A stretch of 37,445 nucleotides of DNA from an uncultured Chlorobiaceae bacterium (GCA_903869365.1 CAIPYV010000135.1:1-37445); one strand, 5' to 3'. Shown: positions 1-9,111, counted from the first letter of the stretch. The notes: generated by a model not told the origin, from the letters alone. Numbers and translations: made by a program.

Positions 1-153
1 AAGGAGCTTGAAGACAGACTTGCCGATATCAATTTTTTTAAAGTTATTGAGCAGCCGCAGAATCCTATGGTTTTTCGCAATTCGAAACGGGATATTGCGC
101 GCATGAAAAACCGGCTCCATCAAATTGCCACTGCTGAAACAAGCCAGGCTTGA
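1..153 (+). CDS. rpmC: Large ribosomal subunit protein uL29, C-terminal part (5' end outside window)
   Basis: Frame 1 is open from the first base to a TGA at 151-153, giving 50 residues that begin KELEDRLADI and end ETSQA. Position directly upstream of rpsQ is where rpmC sits in the S10 operon. The sequence has the helical, R/K-rich character of the L29 C-terminal half (KRDIARMKNRL). L29 binds 23S rRNA near the peptide exit tunnel. The N-terminal residues and start codon lie outside the window, so the assignment rests on context plus a short stretch. Confidence 0.85.
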   Translation, partial: KELEDRLADINFFKVIEQPQNPMVFRNSKRDIARMKNRLHQIATAETSQA

Positions 154-186
154 GAGCAGGTAAACCAACAAACCGTTTATTGACAA

Positions 187-486
187 ATGGAAGAACAGAA
201 CATGGACAGTGTAGCTCAGGAACAGAATGTTCCGGTAAGAGGCAGAAAAAAAAGCTGGTTAGGTAAGGTTGTCAGTGATAAGATGGATAAGGCCTGCGTT
301 GTAGCTGTAGAGCGCAGGGTTCAGCACCCGGTGTATAAGAAATATTTCAAGAAAACGACCAAGCTTATGGCTCATGACGAAAAGAATGAAGCCGGAATTG
401 GCGATCTTGTCAAGGTTGTTGAATGCCGTCCGCTGAGCAAAAGAAAGAGTTGTCGTTTGGTTGAGATTATTGAAAAAGCCAGATAA
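187..486 (+). CDS. rpsQ: Small ribosomal subunit protein uS17
   Basis: A 99-residue protein with an S17 OB-fold core: [19 protein letters not shown], then the [19 protein letters not shown] segment and a C-terminal [17 protein letters not shown]17 is a primary 16S rRNA binder in the 30S body. The N-terminus is about 15 residues longer than in E. coli. The start could be ATG 187 or ATG 205; neither has a clear Shine-Dalgarno sequence, so the choice is open. It lies 33 bp after rpmC and 38 bp before rplN in the same direction. Confidence 0.97.
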   Translation: MEEQNMDSVAQEQNVPVRGRKKSWLGKVVSDKMDKACVVAVERRVQHPVYKKYFKKTTKLMAHDEKNEAGIGDLVKVVECRPLSKRKSCRLVEIIEKAR

Positions 487-524
487 GAGAGGATTTTTTT
501 ACATCTAATAAAGTTTGAAACAGG

Positions 525-893
525 ATGATCCAGAAAGAAACTAATCTGGTTGTTGCCGATAACAGTGGAGCAAAAAAAGTTCGTTGCATTCATGTTTTTG
601 GTGGAACCGGCAGGCGCTATGCCTCATTGGGTGATCAGATTATTGTATCGGTCAAAGCAGCTGTACCTGGTGGTATTGTAAAAAAGAAAGATGTCTGCAG
701 AGCTGTTGTTGTGCGCTGCGTCAAGGAATCGCGCAGAAAGGACGGCTCATATATACGATTTGACGAGAATGCCGTCGTTCTTCTTAACGCACAGGGTGAA
801 CCGAGAGGAACTCGTATCTTCGGTCCGGTTGCAAGAGAGTTGCGTGACAGAAAATTTATGAAGATTGTGTCGTTAGCGCCCGAAGTTTTGTAA
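525..893 (+). CDS. rplN: Large ribosomal subunit protein uL14
   Basis: A 122-residue protein, the normal L14 length. Typical sequence includes the start [19 protein letters not shown], the central [13 protein letters not shown] and the end [13 protein letters not shown]14 binds 23S rRNA at the subunit interface and contacts L19. The gene is followed after only 10 bp by a tRNA-Gly gene instead of rplX, so RNA processing of the tRNA would cut the message just behind this reading frame. Confidence 0.98.
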   Translation: MIQKETNLVVADNSGAKKVRCIHVFGGTGRRYASLGDQIIVSVKAAVPGGIVKKKDVCRAVVVRCVKESRRKDGSYIRFDENAVVLLNAQGEPRGTRIFGPVARELRDRKFMKIVSLAPEVL

Positions 894-903
894 GGTGCTT
901 CAG

Positions 904-976
904 GCGGGAGTAACTCAGTTGGTAGAGTCACAGCCTTCCAAGCTGTTGGTCGCGAGTTCGAGTCTCGTCTCCCGCT
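904..976 (+). tRNA. tRNA-Gly, anticodon TCC
   Basis: A complete 73-nt cloverleaf can be folded by hand. The acceptor stem GCGGGAG (904-910) pairs perfectly with CTCCCGC (969-975), with discriminator T976. The D stem is ACTC/GAGT (913-916/925-928). The anticodon stem is 930-934/942-946, with loop CTTCCAA carrying anticodon TCC at 937-939, which reads GGA and other GGN codons. The T stem is 952-956/964-968 with loop TTCGAGT. CCA is not encoded. The gene sits inside the spc ribosomal-protein operon between rplN and rplX, on the same strand, so it is probably co-transcribed and excised by RNase P and RNase Z. Confidence 0.97.
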
Positions 977-1009
977 CAGGATTTTATGAATAATATCATA
1001 TCGTGAAAA

Positions 1010-1252
1010 ATGAAAACTGGGATTAAAAAGGTTAAGCTGCACGTCAAGAAGAATGACTCAGTCGTGGTTATAAGCGGCAATGATAAAGGAAAGGCGGGCA
1101 AAATACTTAAGGTATTTCCTTTAAAAAGCCGGGTTATAGTTGAAGGGGTTAATATAAGGAAGCGACACATGCGTCCTACGCAGGGTCAGCCTCAGGGCTC
1201 TATTATAGAAAGAGAGTTCCCTATTCATGCTTCAAACGTGAAGAAAAGTTAA
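1010..1252 (+). CDS. rplX: Large ribosomal subunit protein uL24
   Basis: An 80-residue L24 with the KOW motif [20 protein letters not shown] near residues 13-32 and the signature [14 protein letters not shown]24 starts 50S assembly and lies at the tunnel exit. It is about 20 residues shorter than the E. coli protein, ending at HASNVKKS, so the usual C-terminal extension is absent. I remember this short form from other Chlorobi, so it is probably not a truncation. It lies 33 bp after the tRNA-Gly gene, with no Shine-Dalgarno sequence. Confidence 0.96.
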   Translation: MKTGIKKVKLHVKKNDSVVVISGNDKGKAGKILKVFPLKSRVIVEGVNIRKRHMRPTQGQPQGSIIEREFPIHASNVKKS

Positions 1253-1311
1253 TTGTTTCCACTAAATGTCGGGATGACAAAGACCATCCTGATTAACTGA
1301 TAAAGAATAAG

Positions 1312-1911
1312 ATGGCCAAAAACAAAGAGCAAAACACAGAAGTACCTGCTGTAAATCCTACAGAGGCAAGGCTGCAGACTTTCTTTAAGGAAAAAGTCAC
1401 ACCGAAGCTTGTTGAGAGATTTCAGTACCAGAATATCATGAAAGTTCCCAGACTTCAGAAGATATCGATAAATATAGGTATTGGAGCTGCAGCAGCAGAG
1501 CCGAAACTGCTCGAAATTGCTTTGCAGGAACTCGCTCAGATTACAGGCCAGAAACCACAGATCCGTAAATCAAAAAAAGCGATATCAAACTTCAAGCTAC
1601 GTGAAGGTCAGGCCGTAGGATGCCGAGTAACGCTTCGTCGCAAAGCCATGTATGAGTTTTTTGATCGTTTCGTCAGTCTTGCCGTTCCAAGAATACGTGA
1701 TTTCCGCGGGCTCAACGATACCAGTTTTGATGGTCGCGGCAACTACACTGTTGGAGTGAAGGAACAGATTATTTTTCCGGAAATCGATATTGATAAGGTA
1801 CCGAGAATATCTGGGATGGATATCAGTTTTGTAACTTCAGCTTCAACAGACGAAGAGGCTTATGTGCTTCTATCGGAACTTGGAATGCCATTCAAAAAGA
1901 AGATTAACTAA
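1312..1911 (+). CDS. rplE: Large ribosomal subunit protein uL5
   Basis: A 199-residue L5 with [18 protein letters not shown], the conserved [20 protein letters not shown] and the PRIRDFRGL segment. L5 binds 5S rRNA and contacts P-site tRNA. About 20 extra N-terminal residues ([20 protein letters not shown]) precede the core compared with E. coli (179 residues). The first ATG, at 1312, follows AAAGAATAAG, which is A-rich but not a real Shine-Dalgarno sequence. If the extension is not translated there is no good internal ATG before residue 43, so the long form is preferred. Confidence 0.97.
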   Translation: MAKNKEQNTEVPAVNPTEARLQTFFKEKVTPKLVERFQYQNIMKVPRLQKISINIGIGAAAAEPKLLEIALQELAQITGQKPQIRKSKKAISNFKLREGQAVGCRVTLRRKAMYEFFDRFVSLAVPRIRDFRGLNDTSFDGRGNYTVGVKEQIIFPEIDIDKVPRISGMDISFVTSASTDEEAYVLLSELGMPFKKKIN

Positions 1912-1927
1912 ATAATTCAGAAAACAG

Positions 1928-2197
1928 ATGGCAAAGAAAAGCGTTATAGCAAGAAACGAGAAGAGGATAAAGCTTGTAGAAAAATATGCAGTTATCCGTG
2001 CGGAACTTCTTAAGGCAGGCGACTATGAAGCACTTCGCAAATTGCCGAGAGACAGTTCAGCAACAAGAGTTCGTAATCGTTGTGTTTTGACTGGTCGAGG
2101 AAGAGGTGTTTATGCGAAGTATGGATTGTGCAGGCACATGTTTCGCAAGTTTGCCCTTGAAGGAAAGTTGCCTGGTGTTAAAAAAGCAAGCTGGTAA
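1928..2197 (+). CDS. rpsN: Small ribosomal subunit protein uS14 (zinc-free type)
   Basis: An 89-residue S14 ending [15 protein letters not shown], with [19 protein letters not shown]. The longer length and lack of the two CxxC pairs mark it as the zinc-independent form found in E. coli. S14 binds 16S rRNA in the 30S head. It starts 16 bp after rplE, with no Shine-Dalgarno sequence (TTCAGAAAACAG before ATG). Confidence 0.97.
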   Translation: MAKKSVIARNEKRIKLVEKYAVIRAELLKAGDYEALRKLPRDSSATRVRNRCVLTGRGRGVYAKYGLCRHMFRKFALEGKLPGVKKASW

Positions 2198-2259
2198 AGC
2201 AGTTTGCAAAAGTTAAAGAGAGATATTTGTATCATTTTCGAAAGTAACCAACGTTTGCT

Positions 2260-2655
2260 ATGCCTGTAACGGATTCAATTGCAGATTATATCACCCGTAT
2301 CAGAAATGCGGGAAGAGCGAAAAATAAAACAACCGATATCCCATATTCGAAGCTCAGGGAGAATCTCTCGCAATTGCTTGTGGATAAAGGTTACATTAAA
2401 AGCTTTACGGTCATTACCACCGAAAAATTTCCTTTTATACGGGTTGATCTGAAATATACAGCTCATGGAGATCCGGCCATAAAGGAGATTACAAGGGTAA
2501 GTAAGCCAGGTCGGCGTGTTTATGACGGAAAGGATATTAAAAAGTATCTTGGCGGCCTGGGTTTGTACATCCTTTCATCGTCGAAAGGTGTTATAACCGA
2601 CAAAGAGGCAAGGGCACAGGGAGTTGGCGGTGAAATCCTGTTCCGTATCTATTAA
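2260..2655 (+). CDS. rpsH: Small ribosomal subunit protein uS8
   Basis: A 131-residue protein of normal S8 length. The N-terminal [17 protein letters not shown] and the C-terminal [20 protein letters not shown] are S8 signatures. S8 binds helix 21 of 16S rRNA and in E. coli also represses the spc operon at a site near rplE. No equivalent operator can be recognised here by eye. Confidence 0.97.
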   Translation: MPVTDSIADYITRIRNAGRAKNKTTDIPYSKLRENLSQLLVDKGYIKSFTVITTEKFPFIRVDLKYTAHGDPAIKEITRVSKPGRRVYDGKDIKKYLGGLGLYILSSSKGVITDKEARAQGVGGEILFRIY

Positions 2656-2683
2656 TCCATAAGCCAAAGAGCATTAGAATACC

Positions 2684-3223
2684 ATGTCAAGAATAGGAAA
2701 AATGCCCATACCCCTGAGTAATCAGGCGAAGATAGAGATCGAAGACTTGAACATCAGGGTATCAGGTCCTAAAGGCACTCTTGAGCAGAGGCTTACGGAT
2801 CAGGTAAACGTTACGGAAGAAGCCGGTATCATTACTGTCAAGAGGGTTGATGACAGCAAGAAAGCTAAAGCCCAGCATGGTCTTTACCGTATGCTGATCA
2901 GCAATATGGTTGAAGGGGTGACAAAGGGATTTACGAGAAGACTCGAAATTGCTGGTGTTGGATATCGTGCAGAGCTGAAAAATGATCTTCTTGCTCTGAC
3001 CCTTGGTTATTCACACATGATTTATTTCAAGGCTCCTGATGAGATAAAAATTGAAGTTCCTGATCAGGTTACCGTTCTTATAAGCGGTATTGACAAGGCT
3101 CTTGTAGGACAGGTTGCCGCCAAGATCCGTTCATTCAGGAAACCTGAACCTTACCGTGGAAAGGGTATCAAATATGCAGGTGAAGTTATCCGTCGCAAGG
3201 AAGGTAAGGCTGCAGGCAAGTAA
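2684..3223 (+). CDS. rplF: Large ribosomal subunit protein uL6
   Basis: A 179-residue L6 with two homologous alpha/beta domains. The start is MSRIGKMPIPL and the C-terminal signature is PEPYRGKGIKYAGEVIRRKE. L6 lies near the GTPase centre of the 50S subunit. It starts 28 bp after rpsH and is followed by a 61-bp gap before rplR, with no sign of a terminator. Confidence 0.98.
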   Translation: MSRIGKMPIPLSNQAKIEIEDLNIRVSGPKGTLEQRLTDQVNVTEEAGIITVKRVDDSKKAKAQHGLYRMLISNMVEGVTKGFTRRLEIAGVGYRAELKNDLLALTLGYSHMIYFKAPDEIKIEVPDQVTVLISGIDKALVGQVAAKIRSFRKPEPYRGKGIKYAGEVIRRKEGKAAGK

Positions 3224-3284
3224 GTAACGAATGAATGCAGAACTCAAGTAGTCAGGTAATAACATTATACAACGCTTCAAGAGA

Positions 3285-3644
3285 ATGAGTCAAATAGATA
3301 AAGCCTCCCGGAGGCAGAAAATCAAGGACAGAAGCAGAGCCAATGTCCAGGGAACACAGGCAAAGCCGAGACTTTGTGTTTACAGAAGTCTTTCGCAGAT
3401 ATACGCGCAGCTTATTGATGATGTGAACAGCAAAACCATTATTGCTGCATCAACGATGTCAAAAGATAACAAGGCTCTCAAGGGTACAAAATCTGAAGTA
3501 TGTCGTATCATCGGCAAGCAGATTGGAGAAAAAGCCCTTGCCGAGGGTATAACAAATATAGTATTTGACAGAAATGGATTTCGTTATCATGGCAGAGTCA
3601 AGGCATTGGCTGATGGTGCGAGAGAAGCAGGACTGATCTTTTAA
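3285..3644 (+). CDS. rplR: Large ribosomal subunit protein uL18
   Basis: A 119-residue L18 with an N-terminal basic tail ([16 protein letters not shown]), the core [18 protein letters not shown] and the ending [16 protein letters not shown]18 binds 5S rRNA together with L5 in the central protuberance. Length and gene position between rplF and rpsE are as expected. Confidence 0.97.
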   Translation: MSQIDKASRRQKIKDRSRANVQGTQAKPRLCVYRSLSQIYAQLIDDVNSKTIIAASTMSKDNKALKGTKSEVCRIIGKQIGEKALAEGITNIVFDRNGFRYHGRVKALADGAREAGLIF

Positions 3645-3666
3645 CAACTTTTCAAAGACAAAGTAA

Positions 3667-4185
3667 ATGGCGAAAACATCTGCAAAGATTATCAGGCCCG
3701 GAGAATTAAATCTGAAAGAGAAGCTGGTTCATATCAACAGGACTGCGAAGGTTGTAAAAGGCGGTAAGCGTTTTGGATTCAACGCAATAGTTGTTGTTGG
3801 TGATAAAGAAGGTCATGTCGGATACGGGCTCGGCAAAGCAAATGAAGTACAGGATGCTATTGCAAAGGGCATTGAAGATGGAAAGAAAAATGTGATTAAG
3901 GTGCATATTGTAAAAGGTACCATACCGCATCAGATTGTTGCAAGGTATGGAGCTGCAAAGGTCATGATGAAGCCTGCAACACCAGGTACCGGTCTTATTG
4001 CCGGTGGTGCTGTAAGAGCTGTTCTTGAAATGGCCGGTATACACGATATTCTGACGAAATCACTTGGATCATCCAATCCGCATAATGTGGTTAAAGCGGC
4101 TATAAAGGGATTGCAGAGTATCTCTGATGCCTATGATGTCGGTGAAAGACGGTCAAAGAGCCTTCAAGAAGTTTTCGAAAGCTAA
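3667..4185 (+). CDS. rpsE: Small ribosomal subunit protein uS5
   Basis: A 172-residue S5. The N-terminal double-stranded-RNA-binding-type domain contains [19 protein letters not shown] and [17 protein letters not shown]. The C-terminal domain contains [19 protein letters not shown] and [14 protein letters not shown]5 works at the decoding-site shoulder and in mRNA unwinding. It starts 22 bp after rplR. Confidence 0.98.
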   Translation: MAKTSAKIIRPGELNLKEKLVHINRTAKVVKGGKRFGFNAIVVVGDKEGHVGYGLGKANEVQDAIAKGIEDGKKNVIKVHIVKGTIPHQIVARYGAAKVMMKPATPGTGLIAGGAVRAVLEMAGIHDILTKSLGSSNPHNVVKAAIKGLQSISDAYDVGERRSKSLQEVFES

Positions 4186-4202
4186 AATTTGAAAATGCGA
4201 TC

Positions 4203-4388
4203 ATGAGTGAGAAAACACTGAAAATTACCCAGGTGCGGAGCATCATTGGTGGAACGAAAAAACAGAAAGCCACCATCAAGGCGCTTGGACTCGGCAGACC
4301 AAACTACCACGTTGACAGGCAGGATAATCCTTGCACCAGAGGGCAGATAAGGGTTGTACAGCACCTTGTAAAGGTTGAAGAAGTCTAA
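4203..4388 (+). CDS. rpmD: Large ribosomal subunit protein uL30
   Basis: A 61-residue L30 with LKITQVRSIIGGTKKQKATI and LGLGRPNYHVDRQDNP, the compact bacterial form with no extension. It starts 17 bp after rpsE. The ATG at 4203 has no clear Shine-Dalgarno sequence upstream. Confidence 0.96.
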   Translation: MSEKTLKITQVRSIIGGTKKQKATIKALGLGRPNYHVDRQDNPCTRGQIRVVQHLVKVEEV

Positions 4389-4422
4389 TTTTTTTACTAA
4401 TAGAAAGTCGGGAATTGAAACC

Positions 4423-4977
4423 ATGGATTTAAGTTCACTTCGTCCAGCTAAAGGCGCAGTAAAAAATAAAAAGCGGGTTGGCCGCGGTCAGGGTTCTGGC
4501 AATGGAACGACAGCCGGAAAGGGCAATAAAGGTCAGCAGGCGCGAAGCGGCTACAAGAGACCTATCAATGAAGGTGGACAGATTCCGGTTTACCGGAGGT
4601 TGCCTAAATTCGGTTTTACACCTCTTGACAGTACGCCGGTCAATACAGTCAATCTTACCCAGATTGACAAATGGATAAAGGATGGACTTGTCGAGAATGA
4701 AATTTCTGTTCTTGATCTCAAGTCGCTCCTTCATGCAAGTAATGCAGACTATTTCAAGATTCTTGGTAACGGTGAACTTTCGAGTGCGATTACCATCATA
4801 GCTCACGCCTTCAGTAAGAGTGCTGAGGAAAAAATTATCGCAGCAGGCGGTAAAGTTATTAAGGCTTTCCGTACGCTTGAAGAAGCTTCAAAAGTCAGGG
4901 ATATACCGTTTGAAGAGGCGCTCTTGAAACCAAAGGCCACTTTGGTAAAAAGAGTAAAAAAATCTCCTAAGCCCTGA
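4423..4977 (+). CDS. rplO: Large ribosomal subunit protein uL15
   Basis: The chosen ATG at 4423 gives 184 residues starting MDLSSLRPAKGAVKNKKRVG. The glycine/basic-rich N-terminal arm that threads into 23S rRNA is clear (GRGQGSGNGTTAGKGNKG), followed by the INEGGQIPVYRRLPKFGF signature. The frame is also open upstream to a TTG at 4375, but that would overlap rpmD and add residues unlike L15, so ATG 4423 is preferred. About 30 C-terminal residues beyond the usual end are basic (KPKATLVKRVKKSPKP). secY follows after 18 bp. Confidence 0.96.
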   Translation: MDLSSLRPAKGAVKNKKRVGRGQGSGNGTTAGKGNKGQQARSGYKRPINEGGQIPVYRRLPKFGFTPLDSTPVNTVNLTQIDKWIKDGLVENEISVLDLKSLLHASNADYFKILGNGELSSAITIIAHAFSKSAEEKIIAAGGKVIKAFRTLEEASKVRDIPFEEALLKPKATLVKRVKKSPKP

Positions 4978-4995
4978 ATCCGTTAAAAGGACACT

Positions 4996-6327
4996 ATGAA
5001 GCTTAATGAAAGTATAAGGAACATTAATAAAATCCCTGAACTCCGCCAGAGGATTCTTTATACGCTTCTTCTTTTATTTGTTTACCGACTTGGTTCGCAT
5101 ATTACCATCCCGGGTGTTGATGCGGCTGCAGTAGCAGGCGCATCACAGTCCCACTCCAACGATCTCTTCGGACTTTTCGATCTCTTTGTAGGCGGAGCTT
5201 TCGCCAGGGCTTCGATATTTTCGCTTGGCATCATGCCCTACATCTCTGCTTCTATCATAATTCAGCTTCTTGGAGCGGTAACTCCATACTTCCAGAAACT
5301 GCAGAAAGAGGGCGAGGACGGTCGACAGAAAATCAGTCAGATGACACGGTATGGAACAGTTGTGATAGCAGCACTTCAGGCATGGGGTGTCAGTGTCAAT
5401 CTGTCAAGTCCAGCATCATTTGGCAAAATAGTTGTACCAGATCCAGGCATATTTTTCTCAGTTACGGTAGTTATTCTGTTGACAGCTGCAACTGTTTTTG
5501 TTATGTGGCTTGGCGAAAAGATTACAGACCGTGGTATAGGAAACGGCATATCGCTCATTATTATGATCGGTATTCTTGCACGATTTCCCCAGGCGCTTGT
5601 AGCTGAGTTCCGCTCAGTCTCTCTTGGAAGCAAGAACTGGATTATCGAGATCATCATTCTGGCCGTCATGGCTGCAATTGTAGCTTTTGTCGTTGTACTT
5701 ACCGTCGGAACCCGACGTATCCCTGTTCAGCATGCCAAACGTGTTGTCGGACGGAAGGTTTATGGAGGCAGCACCCAGTATATTCCCATGAGGATTAATA
5801 CTGCAGGTGTTATGCCGATTATTTTTGCTCAATCCATGATGTTTCTTCCAGGCACCTTTCTCTCTTTTTTCCCGGAGAATGAAGTGATGCAGGGCATCGC
5901 CGGTGTTTTGTCCTACGATTCATGGTGGTACGCCCTGATGTTCGGTACCATGATTGTTTTCTTTACCTATTTTTATACAGCGATAGCTTTTAATCCCAAA
6001 GAGGTTGCTGATACCATGCGGCGTCAGGGTGGTTTTATCCCTGGTGTGCGACCCGGAAAAAGCACGGCTGACTTTATTGACAATATTTTGACACGCATTA
6101 CACTCCCTGGTGCAATATCGCTTGCAATCATAGCCATTCTTCCAACATTTTTGACAAAATTTGTCAATGTAACTCCAGGGTTTGCACAGTTTTTCGGAGG
6201 GACAAGTCTTCTGATTATTGTCGGCGTCGGACTTGATACATTGCAGCAGGTTGAAAGCCATTTGATGATGCGTCACTATGATGGTTTCATGAAGTCAGGA
6301 AAGACACGCAGTCGACAGTCCAGGTAA
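4996..6327 (+). CDS. secY: Preprotein translocase subunit SecY
   Basis: A 443-residue integral membrane protein with about ten hydrophobic segments, the size and topology of SecY, the channel of the Sec translocon. Recognisable parts are RLGSHITIPGVD in the first periplasmic region, PYISASIIIQLL in TM2, RGIGNGISLIIM, and the cytosolic loop FNPKEVADTMRRQGGFIPGVRPG. The C-terminal tail is short and basic (KSGKTRSRQSR). A good Shine-Dalgarno sequence (AAAAGG, 4985-4990) lies 5 nt before ATG. secY is followed directly by map; adk, often found between them, is absent. Confidence 0.98.
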   Translation: MKLNESIRNINKIPELRQRILYTLLLLFVYRLGSHITIPGVDAAAVAGASQSHSNDLFGLFDLFVGGAFARASIFSLGIMPYISASIIIQLLGAVTPYFQKLQKEGEDGRQKISQMTRYGTVVIAALQAWGVSVNLSSPASFGKIVVPDPGIFFSVTVVILLTAATVFVMWLGEKITDRGIGNGISLIIMIGILARFPQALVAEFRSVSLGSKNWIIEIIILAVMAAIVAFVVVLTVGTRRIPVQHAKRVVGRKVYGGSTQYIPMRINTAGVMPIIFAQSMMFLPGTFLSFFPENEVMQGIAGVLSYDSWWYALMFGTMIVFFTYFYTAIAFNPKEVADTMRRQGGFIPGVRPGKSTADFIDNILTRITLPGAISLAIIAILPTFLTKFVNVTPGFAQFFGGTSLLIIVGVGLDTLQQVESHLMMRHYDGFMKSGKTRSRQSR

Positions 6328-6337
6328 AAAATCCGAA

Positions 6338-7126
6338 ATGATTACGATAAAAAGCGAACGGGAGATTGAACTGATGAAAGTGTCTGGCGCCCTTGTGGCA
6401 CAGACACTTGATCTGCTGGAACAGGAAATCAAGCCTGGCATGACGACGAAAGAACTCGACAGAATGGCTGAAGTTTTTATTAGAGATCATCATGCCGTCC
6501 CAAGTTTTCTGAACTATGTACCGAAAAGTGATCCGGATGTTACCCCATATCCTGCTACTCTCTGTGTTTCTATCAATGAAGAGGTGGTTCATGGAGTGCC
6601 GAATATCAAGAGAGTGGTGAAGGAAGGAGATATCGTTTCAATAGATTGTGGCGTTTACAAGGGTGGATATCACGGGGATGCGGCTAGGACATTTGTTCTT
6701 GGTATCATTGATGAAAAGGTGCAGCAGCTTGTTGATGTTACCAATGAATGCCTTGAGAGAGGCATTGCCATGGCTGTTGAAGGAAACCGTCTGCATGACA
6801 TCTCTTCTGCTATTGAAGAATATGCCCGATCGTTCAGGTTCAGCGTTATAGAAAACATGGTTGGGCACGGCATCGGGAGTGATTTGCATGAGGACCCTGC
6901 TGTACCGAATTATGGAAGGAAGCATACTGGGGTAAAGCTGGTAGAGGGTATGACCCTTGCTATTGAACCTATGATCGCTCTTGGAAGATCTCGCAGGGCT
7001 GTCAGCAGGAGAAACGAATGGGTGGCGGTGACAGAGGATGGAAAGGCATCAGCACATTTTGAACATACGATAGTTGTAAGACCAGGCAAAGCCGAGGTAC
7101 TGACCCGTACTTTTCTTACGAAATAG
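6338..7126 (+). CDS. map: Methionine aminopeptidase, type I
   Basis: A 262-residue enzyme that removes the initiator Met from new proteins. All five di-metal ligands of the family can be placed: D103 (IDCGVY), D114 (YHGDAARTF), H177 (VGHGIGSDLHEDP), E210 (LAIEPMI) and E242 (HFEHTIVV). There is no N-terminal zinc-finger extension, so it is a type Ia-like enzyme. It sits 10 bp after secY and just before infA, a common arrangement that couples protein export and maturation with translation genes. Confidence 0.97.
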   Translation: MITIKSEREIELMKVSGALVAQTLDLLEQEIKPGMTTKELDRMAEVFIRDHHAVPSFLNYVPKSDPDVTPYPATLCVSINEEVVHGVPNIKRVVKEGDIVSIDCGVYKGGYHGDAARTFVLGIIDEKVQQLVDVTNECLERGIAMAVEGNRLHDISSAIEEYARSFRFSVIENMVGHGIGSDLHEDPAVPNYGRKHTGVKLVEGMTLAIEPMIALGRSRRAVSRRNEWVAVTEDGKASAHFEHTIVVRPGKAEVLTRTFLTK

Positions 7127-7160
7127 GCACCGTTGAAACGTTTACAAGCACAATCGAACA

Positions 7161-7166
7161 AAGGAG
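7161..7166 (+). promoter_or_regulatory. Shine-Dalgarno sequence deciding the infA start
   Basis: AAGGAG lies 8 nt before the TTG at 7175. This is one of the few strong ribosome binding sites in the ribosomal block. It fixes the initiation codon of infA as TTG 7175 and not the upstream in-frame TTG at 7133. Confidence 0.8.
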
Positions 7167-7174
7167 CAAATAAT

Positions 7175-7393
7175 TTGGCCAAAGAAGAATCAATAGAGAT
7201 AGAAGGCGTGATTCTGGAAGCACTTCCGAATGCGCAATTCAAGGTAAAACTTGAAAACAGCCTTGAGGTGCTCGCCCATGTTTCCGGTAAAATCAGGATG
7301 CACTATATCAGAATTCTGCCTGGTGACAAGGTTAAAGTGCAGATTTCACCTTACGATATTTCCAAAGGACGGATTACATACCGGTATAAATAA
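7175..7393 (+). CDS. infA: Translation initiation factor IF-1
   Basis: With TTG at 7175 as start the product is 72 residues, the standard IF-1 size: [20 protein letters not shown] at the N-terminus and an S1-like OB fold with [20 protein letters not shown], then RITYRYK at the end. IF-1 blocks the A site during initiation. The longer reading from TTG 7133 adds residues foreign to the family and lacks a ribosome binding site. infA is followed by 110 bp with no gene before rpmJ. That gap is AT-rich, and I see no convincing promoter or terminator in it. Confidence 0.96.
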   Translation: MAKEESIEIEGVILEALPNAQFKVKLENSLEVLAHVSGKIRMHYIRILPGDKVKVQISPYDISKGRITYRYK

Positions 7394-7503
7394 GTGACGA
7401 AATAACTCTTCATGGCTTTGATTTATTGATCTATATTTATTACATTACAAGCCTTTTCAGATTTCGGATTTAGTTGGATTAATTATTGCATCTCGGGGTT
7501 ATT

Positions 7504-7620
7504 ATGAAAATATATTCTTCTATCAAAAAACGTTGTGAGCACTGCCGAATTGTAAAACGTAAAGGCAAAAGATTTGTGATTTGCAAAGTAAATCCAAGCC
7601 ATAAGCAGCGCCAGGGTTGA
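7504..7620 (+). CDS. rpmJ: Large ribosomal subunit protein bL36 (zinc-ribbon type)
   Basis: A 38-residue reading frame, [20 protein letters not shown] and ending NPSHKQRQG, is L36. The zinc ligands C11, C14, C27 and H33 are all present, so this is the zinc-binding (C+) form. The order infA-rpmJ-rpsM-rpsK-rpsD-rpoA-rplQ is typical of the alpha operon in many bacteria. Confidence 0.97.
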   Translation: MKIYSSIKKRCEHCRIVKRKGKRFVICKVNPSHKQRQG

Positions 7621-7654
7621 TCTTCAGAAAAAACAATAGAACTTTAAAGAGCAT

Positions 7655-8032
7655 ATGAGGATAGCTGGGGTAAATTTGCCGTTAAACAAACATGCCGTTA
7701 TTGCTTTGACGCATGTTTATGGTATTGGGAGAGCATCAGCCGAGAGTATTCTGCAGAGAGCAGGTATTGCGCCTGATAGAAAGATCTCGGATCTAAACGA
7801 TGCTGAAGCACATGCCATCAGAGAAATAATTGCTGAAGAATACAAAGTGGAAGGGCAGGCACGCGGTGAACAGCAGACTGCTATTAAACGTTTGATGGAT
7901 ATTGGTTGCTACAGAGGGCTTCGTCATAGGCGTTCACTGCCTGTGCGCGGTCAGCGAACACGAACTAACGCCAGGACCCGGAAAGGTAAACGTAAGACTG
8001 TTGCTGGTAAGAAGAAGGCGGCTAAGAAGTAG
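7655..8032 (+). CDS. rpsM: Small ribosomal subunit protein uS13
   Basis: A 125-residue S13. It starts [20 protein letters not shown] and contains [12 protein letters not shown] and the C-terminal [20 protein letters not shown] signature, then a lysine-rich tail. S13 contacts P-site tRNA and the L5 bridge. ATG 7655 is preceded by a weak AAAGAG. Confidence 0.98.
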   Translation: MRIAGVNLPLNKHAVIALTHVYGIGRASAESILQRAGIAPDRKISDLNDAEAHAIREIIAEEYKVEGQARGEQQTAIKRLMDIGCYRGLRHRRSLPVRGQRTRTNARTRKGKRKTVAGKKKAAKK

Positions 8033-8078
8033 TAGTGTATAGGCAATAACATCTTTGATTACTAAAGAGTATAAGTTC

Positions 8079-8462
8079 ATGGCTACAATAAGCAGGAAAA
8101 AAAAGAAAATAAAGGTTACCCCTGAAGGTGCAGTACATATAAAGGCATCCTTCAATAATATTATGGTAACCATTACAGACGTTCAGGGCAATACGGTTTC
8201 ATGGTCAAGTGCCGGCAAAAACGGGTTCAAAGGTTCCAAAAAGAACACTCCCTATGCTTCTCAGGTGACTTCTGAAGCCGCTGCAAAAGAAGCTTACGAT
8301 CTTGGAATGAGGCATGTGGATGTCTTTATCAAAGGTCCCGGTGCAGGACGAGACGCTGCTATAAGAGCATTGCAGGGCGCAGGCCTTGATGTGCGGACTA
8401 TAAAGGATATTACACCTCTTCCGCATAATGGCTGCAGGCCTCCAAAGCGCAGAAGGGTCTGA
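8079..8462 (+). CDS. rpsK: Small ribosomal subunit protein uS11
   Basis: ATG 8079 gives 127 residues, starting [20 protein letters not shown] and ending [15 protein letters not shown], with [18 protein letters not shown] in the core. The frame extends upstream to a TTG at 8055, giving eight extra residues with no support from the family or a ribosome binding site. S11 lies on the 30S platform with S6/S18 and lines the mRNA exit. Confidence 0.97.
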   Translation: MATISRKKKKIKVTPEGAVHIKASFNNIMVTITDVQGNTVSWSSAGKNGFKGSKKNTPYASQVTSEAAAKEAYDLGMRHVDVFIKGPGAGRDAAIRALQGAGLDVRTIKDITPLPHNGCRPPKRRRV

Positions 8463-8499
8463 TTTTATATATTCATAGAATTTCAATGAAGCAATTGAT

Positions 8500-9111
8500 A
8501 TGGCACGATTTAGAGGCTCAATAACAAAAGTATCCCGCAGGTTAGGTATTGCGCTTGCACCTAAAGCTGAAAAATATCTTGAAAGACGTCCCTTCCCTCC
8601 AGGTCAGCATGGCCAGGGCAGGAAAGGAAAAGTTTCGGAATATGCTCTTCAGCTCAGAGAGAAGCAGAAAATGAAATATCTTTATGGTATTCTTGAGAAG
8701 CAGTTCAGGAATTATTTCAGAAAAGCGGCTTCACAAAGAGGTGTTACCGGTGATAACCTTGTTAGGCTTCTTGAAAGGCGTTTTGATAATGTTGTTTTTC
8801 GTGCTGGTTTTGCACCATCAAGGTCAGCTGCACGTCAGCTTGTAACTCATGGGCATCTTCTCATCAATGGTCAGAAGGTCGATATTCCTTCATACCTTGT
8901 CTCTCCATCCGAATTGATTGAGTTCCGCCAGAGAAGTAAAAATATGGGAGCGGTCACCGACTCTCTCAACAAAACTCCGGAATCCCGCATACCGGCATGG
9001 ATTCAGGTTGATAAAGCAAACCAGAAAGCTGTTTTTCTTGCTGTTCCTGAAAGAGTCGATATTCAGGAACCATATAATGAACAGTTGGTTGTTGAGTTAT
9101 ACTCCAAGTGA
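8500..9111 (+). CDS. rpsD: Small ribosomal subunit protein uS4
   Basis: A 203-residue S4 of normal length. The N-terminal region has [20 protein letters not shown]. The S4 RNA-binding domain, about residues 88-150, includes [16 protein letters not shown] and [19 protein letters not shown]. It lacks N-terminal zinc cysteines. S4 nucleates 30S assembly. In E. coli it represses the alpha operon; no matching pseudoknot was identified in the 34-bp rpmJ-rpsM gap here. Confidence 0.98.
   Translation: MARFRGSITKVSRRLGIALAPKAEKYLERRPFPPGQHGQGRKGKVSEYALQLREKQKMKYLYGILEKQFRNYFRKAASQRGVTGDNLVRLLERRFDNVVFRAGFAPSRSAARQLVTHGHLLINGQKVDIPSYLVSPSELIEFRQRSKNMGAVTDSLNKTPESRIPAWIQVDKANQKAVFLAVPERVDIQEPYNEQLVVELYSK

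Noticed and set aside
635..1042. 135-residue minus-strand ORF across rplN and the tRNA
   Set aside because: It is antisense to a clear ribosomal protein and to a complete tRNA and has no protein-like motif; it is a shadow.
7133..7174. Upstream TTG extension of infA
   Set aside because: It adds 14 residues not found in IF-1 and lacks a ribosome binding site, while TTG 7175 has AAGGAG at 8 nt.
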